Counted from the first letter of the stretch, positions 45,213-57,495 are shown. The stretch is DNA of 64,000 bases from Gnetum montanum (GCA_015680685.1 MNCI01010443.1:1896235-1960234), one strand, 5' to 3'. Made by a program: numbers and translations. Notes: generated by a model from the sequence alone, not told the origin.

Positions 45213-46188
45213 TGATGAGTGACGAGGTACCCCTACACTCAACCATATGAAACAAGTGTCGCACGCGCGATCTAGTCGAACTCTACAGATGGACTAGTTG
45301 TGGCATGTAGATAGTTAGCGTTAGGTCATAGTTCGCTATCTTCCCACCTAGACTAGTATTGCATATGTCACATATGGTTTAGTGTAGATGAGGTGTATGA
45401 TGTGTTCCTAATCTATGCTACTCCTGAAAGCAGTGGAAAAAAATATTAACTAATCTAAGCTAGGAGGAAAAGGGTAAGAAAATCTAATCTAGCCTAAGTG
45501 CAATGAGAAATCGATTCCTTGATCAACCGTACACATCTTGGACTTCGTGCACGACTACCACTGGGACTACCAAGCATAGATCCTAGGTATGCCAATGGGA
45601 TTACCAAGCGCAGATCCCAAATACGCCACTGGGTTACCAAGCGTAGATCCTGGCTACGCCACTGGGCTACCAAGTAGTCATACTTAAATGCTTGTAACCA
45701 AGTCATACTCATTCCGCTTCTAGGAGTTTAAGGGTGAGAGACTAATCGTGATGAGTAACCGATTCCTTGACTAGCTGTACACATCCGTAGATGCTCGTAA
45801 TCAAGTTGTACTCACACCACACTATGAAAGCAATAAATAACATTAAATAAACAAACAAATAAATAAATAATGAAGTGAATGTTGCAATGATGAAGTAATC
45901 TCGATCTTTATTACCGGTCATGTGCGTGTCCAAGTTCGACACACTCGAATAAAGACATCATACAATTACATTCACTACACTGCAGGTAGACACAGAAAAA
46001 AATCTAACTCTGGAGGGATCAAACTACTAGAGCTTCGCTACTCTAACATTGGGATCTCGAACAAGGGAGAGCCGTGTCTTATTTATAGATATGGCAATGG
46101 ACTACGATATCACGTACGCGATATCGTAGGGAAGATGTGATATCGCGGTGGACGCGATATCATAGCCTATGCGAATCACGTCTCATCA
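45213..46188 (-). repeat. 5' LTR of element D
   Basis: 976 bp, TGATGAGTGACG...CACGTCTCATCA with 7-bp inverted ends. GATATC array at about 46105-46165 and TATA box at 46081-46087 (minus). It matches the 3' LTR along its length with scattered substitutions. Confidence 0.9.
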
Positions 46189-46193
46189 TCTAC
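46189..46193. repeat. Target site duplication of element D, right (TCTAC)
   Basis: Follows CTCATCA and resembles ACTAC at 37198-37202 (one mismatch). The B1 LTR palindromes resume immediately (GCTATGTAG). Confidence 0.6.
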
Positions 46194-46859
46194 GCTATGT
46201 AGTATAGAAAGCTTCAGAAGATGATGCCATAATGAAGTGCTACGCTACGCGACGTCACACAGCGTAGCATGGCAACGACTTCACTACCCACTCCCCTTGC
46301 CTAATTTTGAGTTCCGAAATGATGTCCCTTTTCGTCAGGAAGCGACGGACCATGTCTGCTACTATGCTATGCTGAGCTACATGGTGCAGCAAGGCATAGC
46401 AATCCTACAGAAGAGACAGAACGCAGTTCGAAAGGCGGAGACAACAGAGTTCATAAGACTTGCATCGTAGGAGACAAGGTTTGCAAATTGGTAAAGCTTT
46501 CGTGACTAAGGCTAGTTGTTACACTATGCTACGCTACGTAGCGTAGCAAGCATGTGACATATAGTAGAACACGTGATAAAGAGCTATGCTACGCCAAGCA
46601 TGCTACGTCACAAAGCACAGCAAGGCATGTAGGTGGTTGTGTGACATCAATGCACTCCACCTAATCGGATCATTGGCACATGTCTCCAGATGTTGATGGT
46701 ACAATTATGGCATAGTAGGATTGTAGTTATTGCATACAGGTCCACATCGCAACGTTCTTGAAAGTCCAATGGTTACAAACGGCATGAGTGGCACCAGCAA
46801 GACAATGAAGGCCCGAGGCACGTAGCATTCAAACCATCCCTTCTGCACACCCTCGGTCC

Positions 46860-46867
46860 TATAAATA
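46860..46867 (+). promoter_or_regulatory. TATA box of B1 LTR
   Basis: TATAAATA in GGTCCTATAAATACCCC, identical to the element A context. Confidence 0.75.
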
Positions 46868-47607
46868 CCCCAGTAAACAACATGTAAAAAAGGCCTAAAA
46901 ATTTTTAAAGGTTGGAAATTTCATAAGAGTTCACATCCTTCTTGAAGTAAATAGCTTCCAAGTGGTGGGAACTTTGGGATTCTGAAACAAAGACTTCTCC
47001 TTTCTCTAACATTGTAACATCAAAGTCATTTGTCTAACACTGTAAACAATGAGCCTCTCTCAGCTAGCGTGAGGTCCCATCTCCATTCTACCACCTTGGT
47101 AGAACCTTGCATTATTTTTACCCAAGTCCGCATCCAAGCGCATAGCTCTTTTTTCTCGACATGCCTTGGTTACCCTCGGAACTTTTGCACTTTGTCACAC
47201 TATGCAGCTAATTGTATCCACCCTGATTGAGCAAGTTTGTAGCTTTGGAGCGGTGCATGTTTCTAACTACACTTTACTTTATCTCTTTCTTGTTGTCTCA
47301 TTTTGCATCATTTTCTACTTTATTCAGCTTTAAGCATTACTTCATATTACTGTTGCATTTTTTTTACAGTTTCTCTCATGCTTCATTTACTTTTAACCAT
47401 TATCTCACATTCCACATTATTTACTTTGCAAAAGGCTATATTGATGCTGATGTAAGTCCTTGTCTGATCGACCAGACCTTTCAGGGCACCTTGTATCCGC
47501 ACACACCTAGCACGGTCCTCCTGTGGATACAGGGTTGGAACTGTCATGCTCACCAACCCTTGGTGTTTTATTTTCAACCGCCGACATTTTTGGTCACTAC
47601 AGTTTTC

Positions 47608-47623
47608 TAGCTCTAGAAGGAGG
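47608..47623 (+). promoter_or_regulatory. Primer binding site of B1 (mutated)
   Basis: TAGCTCTAGAAGGAGG at the place of TGGTGCTAGAAGGAGG in A and B2, six bases after the LTR end. Confidence 0.55.
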
Positions 47624-48105
47624 ACCTTTTTGGTGCCTTTTCTGCATGTCATGGTAGTTCTGTGAGCCTTCTGCACCCTAATACATGTAAGCGTAAATGC
47701 GAGACCCTCCTATGGTTGTTTGCACTTTGTGCGGTGCAGACCAGTCACCTTGATGGCTCCTCGGAGCCCTACAGAACATAAGACCTCTGATCGTTGGCTA
47801 ACTAGGTTATTTTATGATTTTCTTACATGCTTTTTGTACCTCATCTCGTGTGGTACAGAATAGTCACTTCGACAGTCCCTCTGGGATCCTGTGACATGCA
47901 AATCCTGCTTGATCGCTAGTTAGTTCGTCCATCTTACATTTTTCTTGCATGCGTTCTGGACCCCACCTCATGTGGAATAGACTGGTTGCTTCGACGGTCC
48001 CCCCAGGATCTTGTAAGACACAAAGCCTTCTAGATTATCTTGCTCGCCTTACGGTAGCCTCACAAGCCTTCTACACCCTGATATGCATTACCATAGACTC
48101 AACAC
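47624..48105 (+). repeat. Leader repeats of B1, first block
   Basis: Three to four diverged units of about 120-150 bp, each with TGTGGTGCAGA-like text, then GGTC-C-TCGACGGTCCCTC and GATC-TGTGA-ACA-AAAGCC. Not coding in any frame. Confidence 0.75.
48101..48105. repeat. Target site duplication of the solo LTR, left (AACAC)
   Basis: AACAC before TGAAACACC; GACAC after the other end (49432-49436). Four of five bases match. Confidence 0.6.
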
Positions 48106-49431
48106 TGAAACACCACAAAATTTCAAGCTTAGTACTTCTCCAACAAGAATCAAACTAAGTCATGATGCTCCCTAGCATGACTGAAGCTTGAGGGCCCAAA
48201 GACAGCTTCAAGCATAGTTGAACTTGACGCGGAGCAGTTCCTTGGGACCCACCGATGATCACGGCAACATCTACTATCAAAGATGGTAACTTTGGAGCTC
48301 AAAATACTTAGTTTTCACTAAGTATCCATTCTCAGCGTATATGCCCAACATTCACAGCATATAAGCCCAGCGTATATGCCCGGCATGCAATCCCCGAAGA
48401 TGGCATGGAAACAGCATGTTAGAGCAAGATTTGGTATAAGGCATCAGCCCACACGAACAGAGCAGTCATCAGGCGCCGAAATCATGCATCTTGGAGTCTA
48501 TACGTTGAGCATGTACATCTTGCACATCCAGCGTATATGCCCAACAGACACAGCGTATATGCCTAGCAGACAACGTATACGTCCAGCGTATACGCCCAGC
48601 ATGTACAAAGTGTCAAATCAAGGATAATCGAGCTAAACATCTACAGGCAGCATCTTCATGGCATCTGAATCCAAATCCGAAGGTTGAAAGACTTCTTTTG
48701 CTTTAATCAAGTCTATACACCTAGCGTATGCTGAGGTCATACATCCAACAATATACGCTGGCGTATAGCACGCTGTACACTTGTAAAATTTTATTCTGTT
48801 GCACTTGATCAATGCACCATATGTCATCCAACCCGAGTCTAACATCTTAACCTGTATAAAAACCCCAATTTTTCATTAGATAGGGGTTGGCAATTTTGAG
48901 CAAACCAGAGAGAAAAATAGAGCAAGAACCCTGTACGCTAGACCTTGACCCTACACGCTGAGCATACAGCCTCTACATTGTGCCTGCAGATTGAACCAGC
49001 AGTTATCCCTGCATCCACCGGGGCTATTCATCCACCTTGTGTCAAAGCCACAACTGCGTTAGACCGGTGCATTGTAACTCTCATTTCATAATAACATTGT
49101 TACATTTCTTTGCTACAATTTGTTACAGTTTTCCATTCATTGTTGCATGTTTACTGTTTACGCTCATGTACATTTACGCCACGTTTACATTAGTTATGCC
49201 GTTTATGCTCCGTTTTATATAAGTTACGCCATTCACATATAACCCAGCGTATAGCACTTCAGTGTACGTTTGGGAAAATCCTTGCCTGATCTGCGTGTAG
49301 ACCACTCAAGGTACTCTGCCTTCATTAATTCCAACTTGCCCTCAAGTGAAGGTAGGGTCTTCTGTGCATGTCTAGAAATCTCCGCATTTCTATTTCCTTC
49401 TAGACAGAGATCGACGATTTTGGATGGTACA
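48106..49431 (+). repeat. Solo LTR of an A/B-related family in the B1 leader
   Basis: Starts TGAAACACCACAAAATTTC, like the B2 LTR, and ends GGATGGTACA. The leader repeats continue on both sides, so this is a single LTR left after recombination of a full insertion. Its U3 has repeated AGCGTATATGCCCAGC and GCGTATACGC palindromes (48320-48610, 48720-48775). TATAAAAA lies at 48855-48862. Confidence 0.8.
48855..48862 (+). promoter_or_regulatory. TATA box of the solo LTR
   Basis: TATAAAAA in CCTGTATAAAAACCCC, at the position equivalent to the other LTRs. Confidence 0.65.
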
Positions 49432-49924
49432 GACACCATTTATGGTTACTTACACATCGTACGATGTAGATCGGTCATCTCGATGGTTCCTCTTCGACCT
49501 TGTGGGACATAAAGCCTTTCAATGGTGAGTTAACTTGCCTTCCCTCTTACAGTAGTCTTGCATACACTCTGCAGCCTAGCTCACATAGGCATAAATGTGA
49601 CACCCTTCTATGGTTGTTTGCACCTTGTGTGGTGCAGGTTGATCGCCTCGACAGTCCCTCTAGGATTTTGTGAGACATAAAGCCTTCTTGATCGCTTGTC
49701 AACTAAACTTGCTTTATGATAGTCTTGCACGTGCTTTGTACCTCATTGCACACTGTCATAAATGTGACACCCTTTGTGGTTGTTTAAACTTTGTGTGGTA
49801 AAGATTGGTCACTTCGACGATTCCTCTAGAACCCGACAAGACGTAAAGTCACCTTTTGTTGCTTCTTCAGCCTTATTGCTCTTTTTGCACTTCTTGCATT
49901 TTCTGCATAATCACTTGCTTAGCA
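49432..49924 (+). repeat. Leader repeats of B1, second block
   Basis: At least three more units (e.g. GTGTGGTGCAGGTTGATCGC at 49628, TTGTGTGGTAAAGATTGGTC at 49791), continuing the array interrupted by the solo LTR. They lead directly into the gag ATG. Confidence 0.75.
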
Positions 49925-51686
49925 ATGGCTTCTGCCACCACCGCTATTGACACCTTCAATGCAGAGGTGCCCTTCACGGTTCAAGGCACCACTCGTGCCG
50001 AATAACTACTGAACCCCACGATGGAAGCATGTCGATCTCTCAGAATCCAAAATAGGGGACCTGAGGGATTAGCCCAGCAACATGAGTGTTATAGTTTCCT
50101 TTGCATGAAGGTGCAGGCTAATTTTCCCTTGGATTTACACGAACTCGACGAAAAACGTAGCTTCGAGTTCACTTATTGCAACAGGAAGGAATTCATTCCT
50201 ACCCCCAGCATTCCTTTACTTTTAACACAAGCATATCAAAGGCTACTTGACCAGTTGATCCAGTTGGCTAGACTTAGGGAGCAATTGGACACCGCGTCCA
50301 ACTAGGACGACACCTTTCAAGATGAACAGGAGGAGCTCGATTCCCAATCTGACGAGGGGGGTCAAGTCAACCCCATTCCTATCCCACCTACCTAGTCCTT
50401 CTAGGCCAACCCACTATCTATCACTGCTCCTACTGCAATCAGTAGCCATGCCACATACTCAGCGTATCATCATCCTTATTCCCCGGTTGCACTCGCAGCA
50501 ACTTTGTTGCCGCAAATTGTTTATTAGCACATCCCTACGGTGCATAACACGCCTATCACAGCTACCCTACCACATGTTCATATTGTACCTACTTCGCAAC
50601 CGCACATAACAACTATGCCAATTCTTATGTATGCATCTGTTCCATCCACTGTGGGGGGCCCAAGCCCATCCATGTGGTGGACCTCGTTCACCTCTTCGTC
50701 TATTCTACAACCATCGCATATGTCTCACTACGTTCACCCTCAGACCTACCCAACCCCGTAAACGGTACATCCTGGCATAGGGTCATGGTCTATCCCACCA
50801 GTAACCCAAATGGTCTATACGACGACTCAACCCACTATTACTGCTACGAAAATACCACCAACCAGGTGGTAGACAACGCAAGCAGCACGTTTAGCAAGGG
50901 CGGCCCCAACGGCACAGTCGATGGGTCAACATGCCACCGCCACCATGCCGCATGTGGGAGTTACCTCTGTAGTCCCTCAACCGTCTACAATGTTGCTAGG
51001 TCAGGACCAATTGTTTCAGCTCATCCAGACCCTAACTGAGGAAGTAAAACGCCTCAAAGCTATTGGGTTCAACATGATACAAGTTATGGAATTTTATCAG
51101 GATGACCTTGTCAACCCTGCGATCCCTGCTTTGGTATTACCACCCGGGATGTTTCTCCCGCACTTCACGAAGTACGACAGGGAGGGAGATCACAATACAC
51201 ATCTCGTTACTTTCCAGTCAGAGTCTTTGCTATTGCAACAATGGCCTCATATGATCATTAGCGTCTTCGCCATGTCCCTAGCCGGGAAAGCCCTAGATTG
51301 GTACTGTGCATTGCCACATTCATCCATTTCAACTTTGGAAGAACTCTTGACCCAGTTTGTGACATGCTTCAAGTACAACTTGAAGCCAGAAACCATGTTG
51401 GATCAGCAGATGGGCATGAAACAAGGCCCGCTAGAACCAGTCCAAAAATTTATTCAATGTTGGAGTGCGACCCTTAACAAAATCCATGAACCCATTGCAG
51501 AGGCTCACTTATTAGCTGTTTTTAAGGATGCAGTGAACAACTTCATCAAGTTCAAGCTGTATTATCTCGCTCCACACTCAGCCAAGCTTTCGCTCAGACT
51601 AAAAGCATACAAGACATGACCAAGGCAAGTAAAGACCCAGCCTACACCACTTACAAGAAAGAATTTGCAAAAATGGACAAGGGTAA
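49925..51686 (+). pseudogene. gag of B1, cut by B2
   Basis: MASATTAIDTFNAEVPFTVQ, then CRSLRIQNRGPEGLAQQHE, a Pro/Thr-rich middle, and the Gag core MFLPHFTKYDREGDHNTHLV, MSLAGKALDWYCALPHSSIS and LEPVQKFIQCWSATLNKI. It reaches TYKKEFAKMDKGN and stops where the B2 LTR begins (51687), equivalent to KKDKGK in A. Stops and frame changes occur in the middle and near LAPHS. Compared with A, the head and core are well conserved. Confidence 0.8.
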
Positions 51687-53092
51687 TGAAACACCATAAA
51701 ATTTTTGAAGCCTCAACAGATCGGCAAAAATCTAGCGACCCAAGCAGGAAGTTGTGACAAGGCACAACACAGTACAGATGAACTTCAGAAGACAGAACGA
51801 AACAATAGGTGCATGGCGACAAGACTTCCACTCCATGAATTTTCCACCTTTCAAAATCTCAACATTTAACATATTACGCTGCATTATGCAACATAGCATA
51901 ACGCCGCGTAGCATAGCGTAATATCAAAGATAGTCCACCGTAGCTTCAAGGATGGCAAACATGCAAGACTTCGATAGCCCAGTAAAAATCTCAAGGCCTA
52001 AGCAATGATCTACAGCATGACATGCATTTCAGTAGGTTTTCTTTCCTAGTTAAGGGGCCCATTATGCTACTTTACGCAGTGCGGTGTAGTTAAAACCCCG
52101 AAAGAGATAGAAACAGAGGAAGCGCAGCAACAATACTTCAACTTTTGCAGTTTCATTATTTTACGCTGAATTACGCTATGATGCGTAATTTAGTGTAATG
52201 CAGTGTAATTCAAGTAACGACAAGCACAATTCAGACATCAGTAGTTCATACGCCACAATACGCTCTCTAGCATATTACAATGTAATCAAAGGATAGTCTA
52301 TTGTCAAAGCTCGCACGAGGATAGTTTACGATGCGCTATGCACAATAGCATCTCAAGCTTCAACGACAACACATTGAGTCAACAAAATCTTATGAGTTCA
52401 GGACACGTGTCACTTAAACCACATTTTTTTCCTGACCCTAACCTTATAAATGCTCCAATTGACGAAGATCAAAGAGGTTGACAAAATTTTTCTTTCAAGG
52501 TTGGCAAAAGAGCAAAAGGGAATTAGCGATCGTGAGAACGTTGGAGGTGATTGGCAAGGATTCTTGATAAGAAATAATCGTCTACCAGATATTCTCCCCT
52601 GGGTCTGACTTCCTTGCACCCAGATTGGCTAGATCAAGGTAGATTGATCCTGGCTTGTTTCATCTTTAAATAACTTTCTTGTTACTGGCATGTTCTTTGT
52701 TCAAACCGAAGCTCGCCTGAAATCATTATATCAAACGTGTTGTTTTTCATAAATTAAATCCCAGATCTTGTGATCATATTCTCTACCAAATTTGATCTCT
52801 TGCATCCCAGTTATACATATTTGGCAATCTCATCTAAATTGTTCACACTGTCTTCAGTTGCTTTCGGGATTAACAAAATTACATCACCTTATAAAGAATC
52901 TTCATTTTTCCATCAAATTATTACCAAACATTTTTATTGATTAAATAAGTCCTTTTCTAATCAACAAGACCATTCAGGGAACCTCGGATTCATTTTTCTC
53001 TCCAGCATGATCCTTGCACGGATCCGGGCTTAGAACTATGTACACGGACTTTCGTTCAGTATTTCCAACAACTGATGTTTTCCGTCGTTACA
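51687..53092 (+). repeat. 5' LTR of B2
   Basis: Starts TGAAACACCATAAAATTTTT and ends TCCGTCGTTACA. U3 has ATTACGCT/AGCGTAAT-type inverted motifs (51880-52330). TATAAATGCTCC is at 52445. One LTR only is visible. Confidence 0.85.
52445..52451 (+). promoter_or_regulatory. TATA box of B2 LTR
   Basis: TATAAAT in AACCTTATAAATGCTCC, matching position and context in A and B1. Confidence 0.7.
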
Positions 53093-53098
53093 GTTTTC

Positions 53099-53114
53099 TG
53101 GTGCTAGAAGGAGG
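53099..53114 (+). promoter_or_regulatory. Primer binding site of B2
   Basis: TGGTGCTAGAAGGAGG, identical to element A, six bases after the LTR end. The tRNA is not assigned. Confidence 0.65.
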
Positions 53115-53348
53115 GCCTTCATATCCAATCCATATTTGACGGGTAGTCTTGTAAGCTGTCTGTATCCATTGGCAATCAACATAAATGTAATATCTCTGAG
53201 GTTGTTTATGAAATTGTGTGGTGCAGATCAGTTGCTTCAACGATTCCTTTGGAGTCCTACAAGATAAAAAGCCCCGATTATTATCTTAGTTTGCATTTGT
53301 CCTTCCGATCTCTACTTTTATTATCATTATCTTCGAATTGTGTAAAAA
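53115..53348 (+). other. Leader of B2, about one repeat unit
   Basis: Contains GTTGTTTATGAAATTGTGTG and GCAGATCAGTTGCTTCAACG, one copy of the unit that is repeated in A and B1. Otherwise AT-rich up to the gag ATG at 53349. Confidence 0.6.
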
Positions 53349-55240
53349 ATGACTACATCAGCTATTGACATTGACACCACTAGCCTTGAGAATCCTTGGA
53401 CCATGCAAGTCATGCCTCCCATGGTCGAGCAACCACTCAGTCTAGTGTGAGCACGCCGCTCCCTCAGGTTATGAAACAAGGAGCCTGAGGGACAGGCTCA
53501 ACGCAGAGAAAGCTACAATTTCCTCTGTGCTAAGTTAGCAAGAAACCTGCCTATGTATCCATAAGAGCTTGAGGAAAAACAAGAGTATGAGTTCATGTAC
53601 TACAACGGGAAGGAACTCATTCCTACGCCTACCACTTTCATACCCTTGATAGATCAACAAAGGTGGATCCTAGATCAAATGTTAATGGCACAGACATTGC
53701 CAAAAGAACTAAAGGCCTTGTTCCGTAATGAAACGCTTCACGATGAACAAGATGATCTAGAATCTCACTCTGAGGGAGGAAGTCATGCTAATTTCACCAT
53801 GGCCCCTCCCTCCACAACGTCTCGTGTAAACCCGTTATTCATGGTCACCACACCTTTGATGTTATCTAACACCGATCGAGTCCCGCATTCACTGCGTTTA
53901 CATTTTCTTTCTCCAACTATCTTCCCAGGTGATGGTCCATCACAGATCATTCCTCAGCAAGCGCGATTACCTAACTTGCCTCATCATGTGCCTGCACCTG
54001 TCCCACCGCATGTGCATGCGATACCTACAACACCAAGTATGCTTCCCATTCACATGATAGGGCCTGCCACCATAGCATGGTGGGCTCCCAACATGTCTCT
54101 TGTTGCACATTCTGCACAAATGCACCACCATCCCCACCTTCAAAGCCACGTCCCACAAGTGCTAAACCCAGTTGTAGGACAACTGCCCATGCCCCTGGCT
54201 ACACAAAAAGCATACCAAATAGCGCAGCCGATGGTGGTTCCCCCATCCACACCAACCACCGGATGGTGGGTGCCGCAAGCAACACTACCTGCAGGGACTC
54301 TCCCGATAGCATCGACCATCGGTCAAGCTGTTGCCTCTATGCCGCCACCCAGTGTGGCTCCTCCTTCCGCTCCACCAACGACCTCGTTGTCTACGAGTTT
54401 GGACCAAGCCTTCTAGCTCATCTAGACCCTTACAGAAGAGGTTAAGCATCTCAAGGTTGCTGGCTCTGACACCGTACAAGTCATGGATTTCTACCATGAT
54501 GATCCTATTAGCCCAGCAATCCCAGTCTTGTCATTGCCACCCAGGATGCCCCTTCTCCATTTCACAAAATACAATGGGAAAAGTGATCCCAATGCCCACC
54601 TCGTCACTTTTAGGTTAGAGTCCTTATTATTGTAACAATGGCTGCATACTATAATCTATGTCTTTGCTATGTCCTTAACATGCAAAGCTTTGGACTAGTA
54701 TCGAGCACTTCCACGCACTTCCATCTCGAGCTTGGAAGAGCTGTTAACCCAGTTTGTGACTCGTTTCAAATACAACCTGAAGCCAAAAGTCACACTAGAC
54801 TAGCTCATGGGAGTTAAACAAGACCTGCTTGAGTTGGTCCAAAAGTTTATACAGCGTTGGAGTGCTACCTTGAATGATATTTACGAACCCATCGCGGAGG
54901 CCCATCTATTGGCAATCTTTAAGAGAGCGGTCAACGACTTCATTAAGTCTAAGCTGTATTACCTCGTCCCCCGTTCTCTCAGCCAAGCCTTTGCTCAGAC
55001 TAAGAGCATCCAAGACGCGGCGGAGGCTAGTAAAGATCCAGCATACATGGCCTACAAAAATGCCCAAAGCAAGGGTAAGGACAAAAGTAAAGCCACGATG
55101 ACTATAGTTGTGGTGGTTGCTGAAGGGGCCAAGAAAAAGAACAACAATGGCAAGAAAACTATTGTGGAGCCAGCTGAGCTCACAACCAACTCAAGTGGCA
55201 CCAATCAAGAAGCTTCTTCTGCCCCTGAAACACCCCCATA
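53349..55240 (+). pseudogene. gag of B2
   Basis: Starts MTTSAIDIDTTSLENPWTM. The head has EPEGQAQRRESYNFLCAKL and MYYNGKELIPTPTTFIPL. A Pro/His-rich middle follows (53595-54416). The core is in pieces: ARVGP-like text absent, but FTKYNGKSDPNAHLVTF-type at 54550, LELVQKFIQRWSATLNDI and SKLYYLVPRSLSQAFAQ at 54807-55020. The C-terminal tail is Lys-rich (KGKDKSKATM). Stops lie at 54610 and 54800, among others. Confidence 0.75.
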
Positions 55241-56870
55241 GCCGAGGCCAAAATTTGAGCGTAAGGACCACTTAAATTATGCAACTCTACCTATGAAGCC
55301 TTTAGAACTTCTGAAGAAATTATTGGGAACTAGTCACATCTGACACAAGGCAGTGTCCGAGGAGACCCTGAAACATCACAGGCACCATTGTGAGTTACTC
55401 AAGAACCCCTCCTTGGCACAACCTAATGAACCACCCATTCCCAAGAACTTTATGCTAGACCGATTATGCGACTATCATCAATTGTGCAGTCATGACACGG
55501 ATTACTGCTTGGCGTTGAAAGATGACATTCAACGCATGATTGATCAAGGTGATAGGATCTTGAACAACAGTAGTCCAGCTCGCCTCAAAAACCAAGCCCT
55601 ACATGTGTACCAAGACTCGTTAAATGCAAATAACGCAGGGTACATAATTAACATGGTAGGAGCAGAGGATGATAATCAGGCACAACCGAAACAACCTTTC
55701 ATGCTACGAATGTGTCCTCATTCTCCCTGAACCAAAGATTCAACAGTATCGACAAGTGATTCTCCATGACAACCCTTTATCATTCGAGCCCCTTCTCAGA
55801 CAAATTCATAACAAACCACTATCGGTAAAGCCGCGGCCCAGCCTACGCCTACACCAAAGGCCCCCTTTGTTGTCAGGGTGCCAAAACCATTAGCAGCCCT
55901 TCCTACATAAGGACAAACCTCCAAGTCAGACTCCCGATCCTAATTTAACAGAAGAGGAAAAGGAGGTAAGATAACTAGTACGGCCAAGGATCATCTTACG
56001 TTGGGGTTACCCAAGCCTAAACCCCTCACCTCCATACCCTTGGCCCCATTTTCTAAGAATGGAAAAGTTACCCAAACACAACCATCTACTCCTGGCAAAA
56101 AGAAGCATAGCCTTCAACCGAATATCACTCCTTCCCAAGAAATTCATCTCCTAGGGCAAATGGAAGAGGAGAAGGGTGACAAGCAGTCAGATAGCGGGCG
56201 GGATCTCTTCGACGCCTTTATGTAAGTCAAACAAGCTCTAAAACAAAAAAATACAACTTTGAGCCTTTATGACTTACTTATGATGTCATAGAAGCACCGT
56301 GAGGCCATGGTTCACATGGTAACGTCCACACCTATGGACGAAGGCCTACCCACAGATGAAGAAGCCATTCATTCCATTATACATCCTCTCACGGCTAAGA
56401 AACCAGGGCTTTTCTTGTTGACCTTTCATGATGAATCCATTAAGGATGACCTAGAAAAGGGTCATGTGACAACGACATCCATGTTCATCACCAGTTGGGT
56501 TGGTCAACACTGAATTCGGAGGGTACATGTGAATGATGGGATGGCCACTAATGTCATCCCCTACCCCATAGTGGATAAGCTAGGTCTGATCGATCAGATC
56601 AGTCCTACCAGCACGTTGTGTTTAAAGTTGTTCAATGGGGCACGAGTGCAGGTCAAAGGCACTCTGAACATTAACTTTGTGGTGGGGGAGCAATTCCCCA
56701 TAGACGCAACCTTCATCGTGGTCGAAGAGATGCCTGGCTTCAATTTGATCCTGGGGAGGTCATGGTTGGTTCAACTAAGGGCAATTTCATCATCTATACA
56801 TCAGGAGATCCATTTGCCTTACGTAGGAGGAGAGGTGGTTATCCACAGTGATGAAATAACCCCTTAGGCT
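55241..56870 (+). pseudogene. Zinc-knuckle and protease region of B2
   Basis: At 55353-55730 the frame has FMLDRLCDYHQLCSHDTDYC (CxxH...H...C) followed by LALKDDIQRMIDQGDRIL, a pattern common in Tat elements. The protease (56307-56867) reads RVHVNDGMATNVIPYPIVDK, LNINFVVGEQFPIDATFIVV and FNLILGRSWLVQLRAISS. The catalytic Asp of the D-x-G box is Asn here (VNDG versus VDDG in A). Stops occur at several points. Confidence 0.75.
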
Positions 56871-57119
56871 GTGAATAACATAGAAATGGAGCAGGGGTCG
56901 GAGATCGAAATTTCTGAAGACCATTCGCTTGTCTGAATACTCCAACAAGCCAAAACAGTGGTTGATAACACCCTAACTTGGGCTGAGCTACCATTCCCAG
57001 AAGAGGAGTGTGATGTGAAGGAAAAGGGTGGTAAATCCCTTCGTCTTTACATGTCAACAAAAATAAAAGTGATCAGGAAACAATTATAGGGCTAGCTAGT
57101 AAACCGGGTCATCTGATTA

Positions 57120-57495
57120 CCATATAGTTTACACATGTCTTATTTTCACGCATCCACCAGCTATGCTTACGCTTAGGCTTATTTTCACACATCCACCAGC
57201 TATGCTTATGCTTAGGCTTATTTTCACACATCCACCAACTATGCTTACACTTAGGCTTATTTTCACGCATCCACCAGCTATGCTTACGCTTAGGCTTATT
57301 TTCACGCATCCACTAGCTATGTTTACACATGTCTTATTTTCATGCATCCACCAGCTATGCTTATGCTTAGGCTTATTTTCACACATCCACCAGCTATGCT
57401 TTCGCTTACGCTTATTTTCACACATCCACCAACTATGCTTATGCTTAGGCTTGTTTTTACACTTCCACCAGCTGTTCTCATTTACACTTATGTTT
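57120..57495. repeat. 39-bp minisatellite in B2
   Basis: About nine units of 39 bp: CATCCACCAGCTATGCTTAC then GCTTAGGCTTATTTTCACG, with single-base differences and one shorter variant. As 39 is a multiple of three, long frames run through it on both strands; these are not genes. Confidence 0.9.

Larger units (their letters stand above)
37203..46188 (-). mobile_element. Element D: gag-only LTR retrotransposon with a second coiled-coil ORF
   Basis: 8986 bp on the minus strand: 5' LTR 45213-46188, tRNA-Asp-like primer site, gag (45077-43085), spacer, internal promoter-like block (41620-41712), ORF2 (41199-38362), polypurine tract, 3' LTR 37203-38190. I see no protease, reverse transcriptase or integrase and little room for one. 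It is therefore a non-autonomous element of the 'terminal repeat with gag' type that also carries a large extra ORF. The primer site suggests an Athila-like helper. The LTRs are similar (988 and 976 bp), so it is younger than its surroundings. Confidence 0.85.
46189..47601 (+). repeat. B1 5' LTR, second part
   Basis: Continues the B1 LTR after D with TACGC/GCGTA palindromes (46189-46640), TATAAATACCCC (46860), and the end GGTCACTACA at 47601. Together with 36915-37202 the LTR is about 1.7 kb, close to the 1550 bp of A. Open frames at 47030-47610 lie in R/U5 and have no domain. Confidence 0.85.

Noticed and set aside
47227-47610. 127-codon plus-strand frame
   Set aside because: Lies in the R/U5 part of the B1 LTR and crosses its end; no domain.
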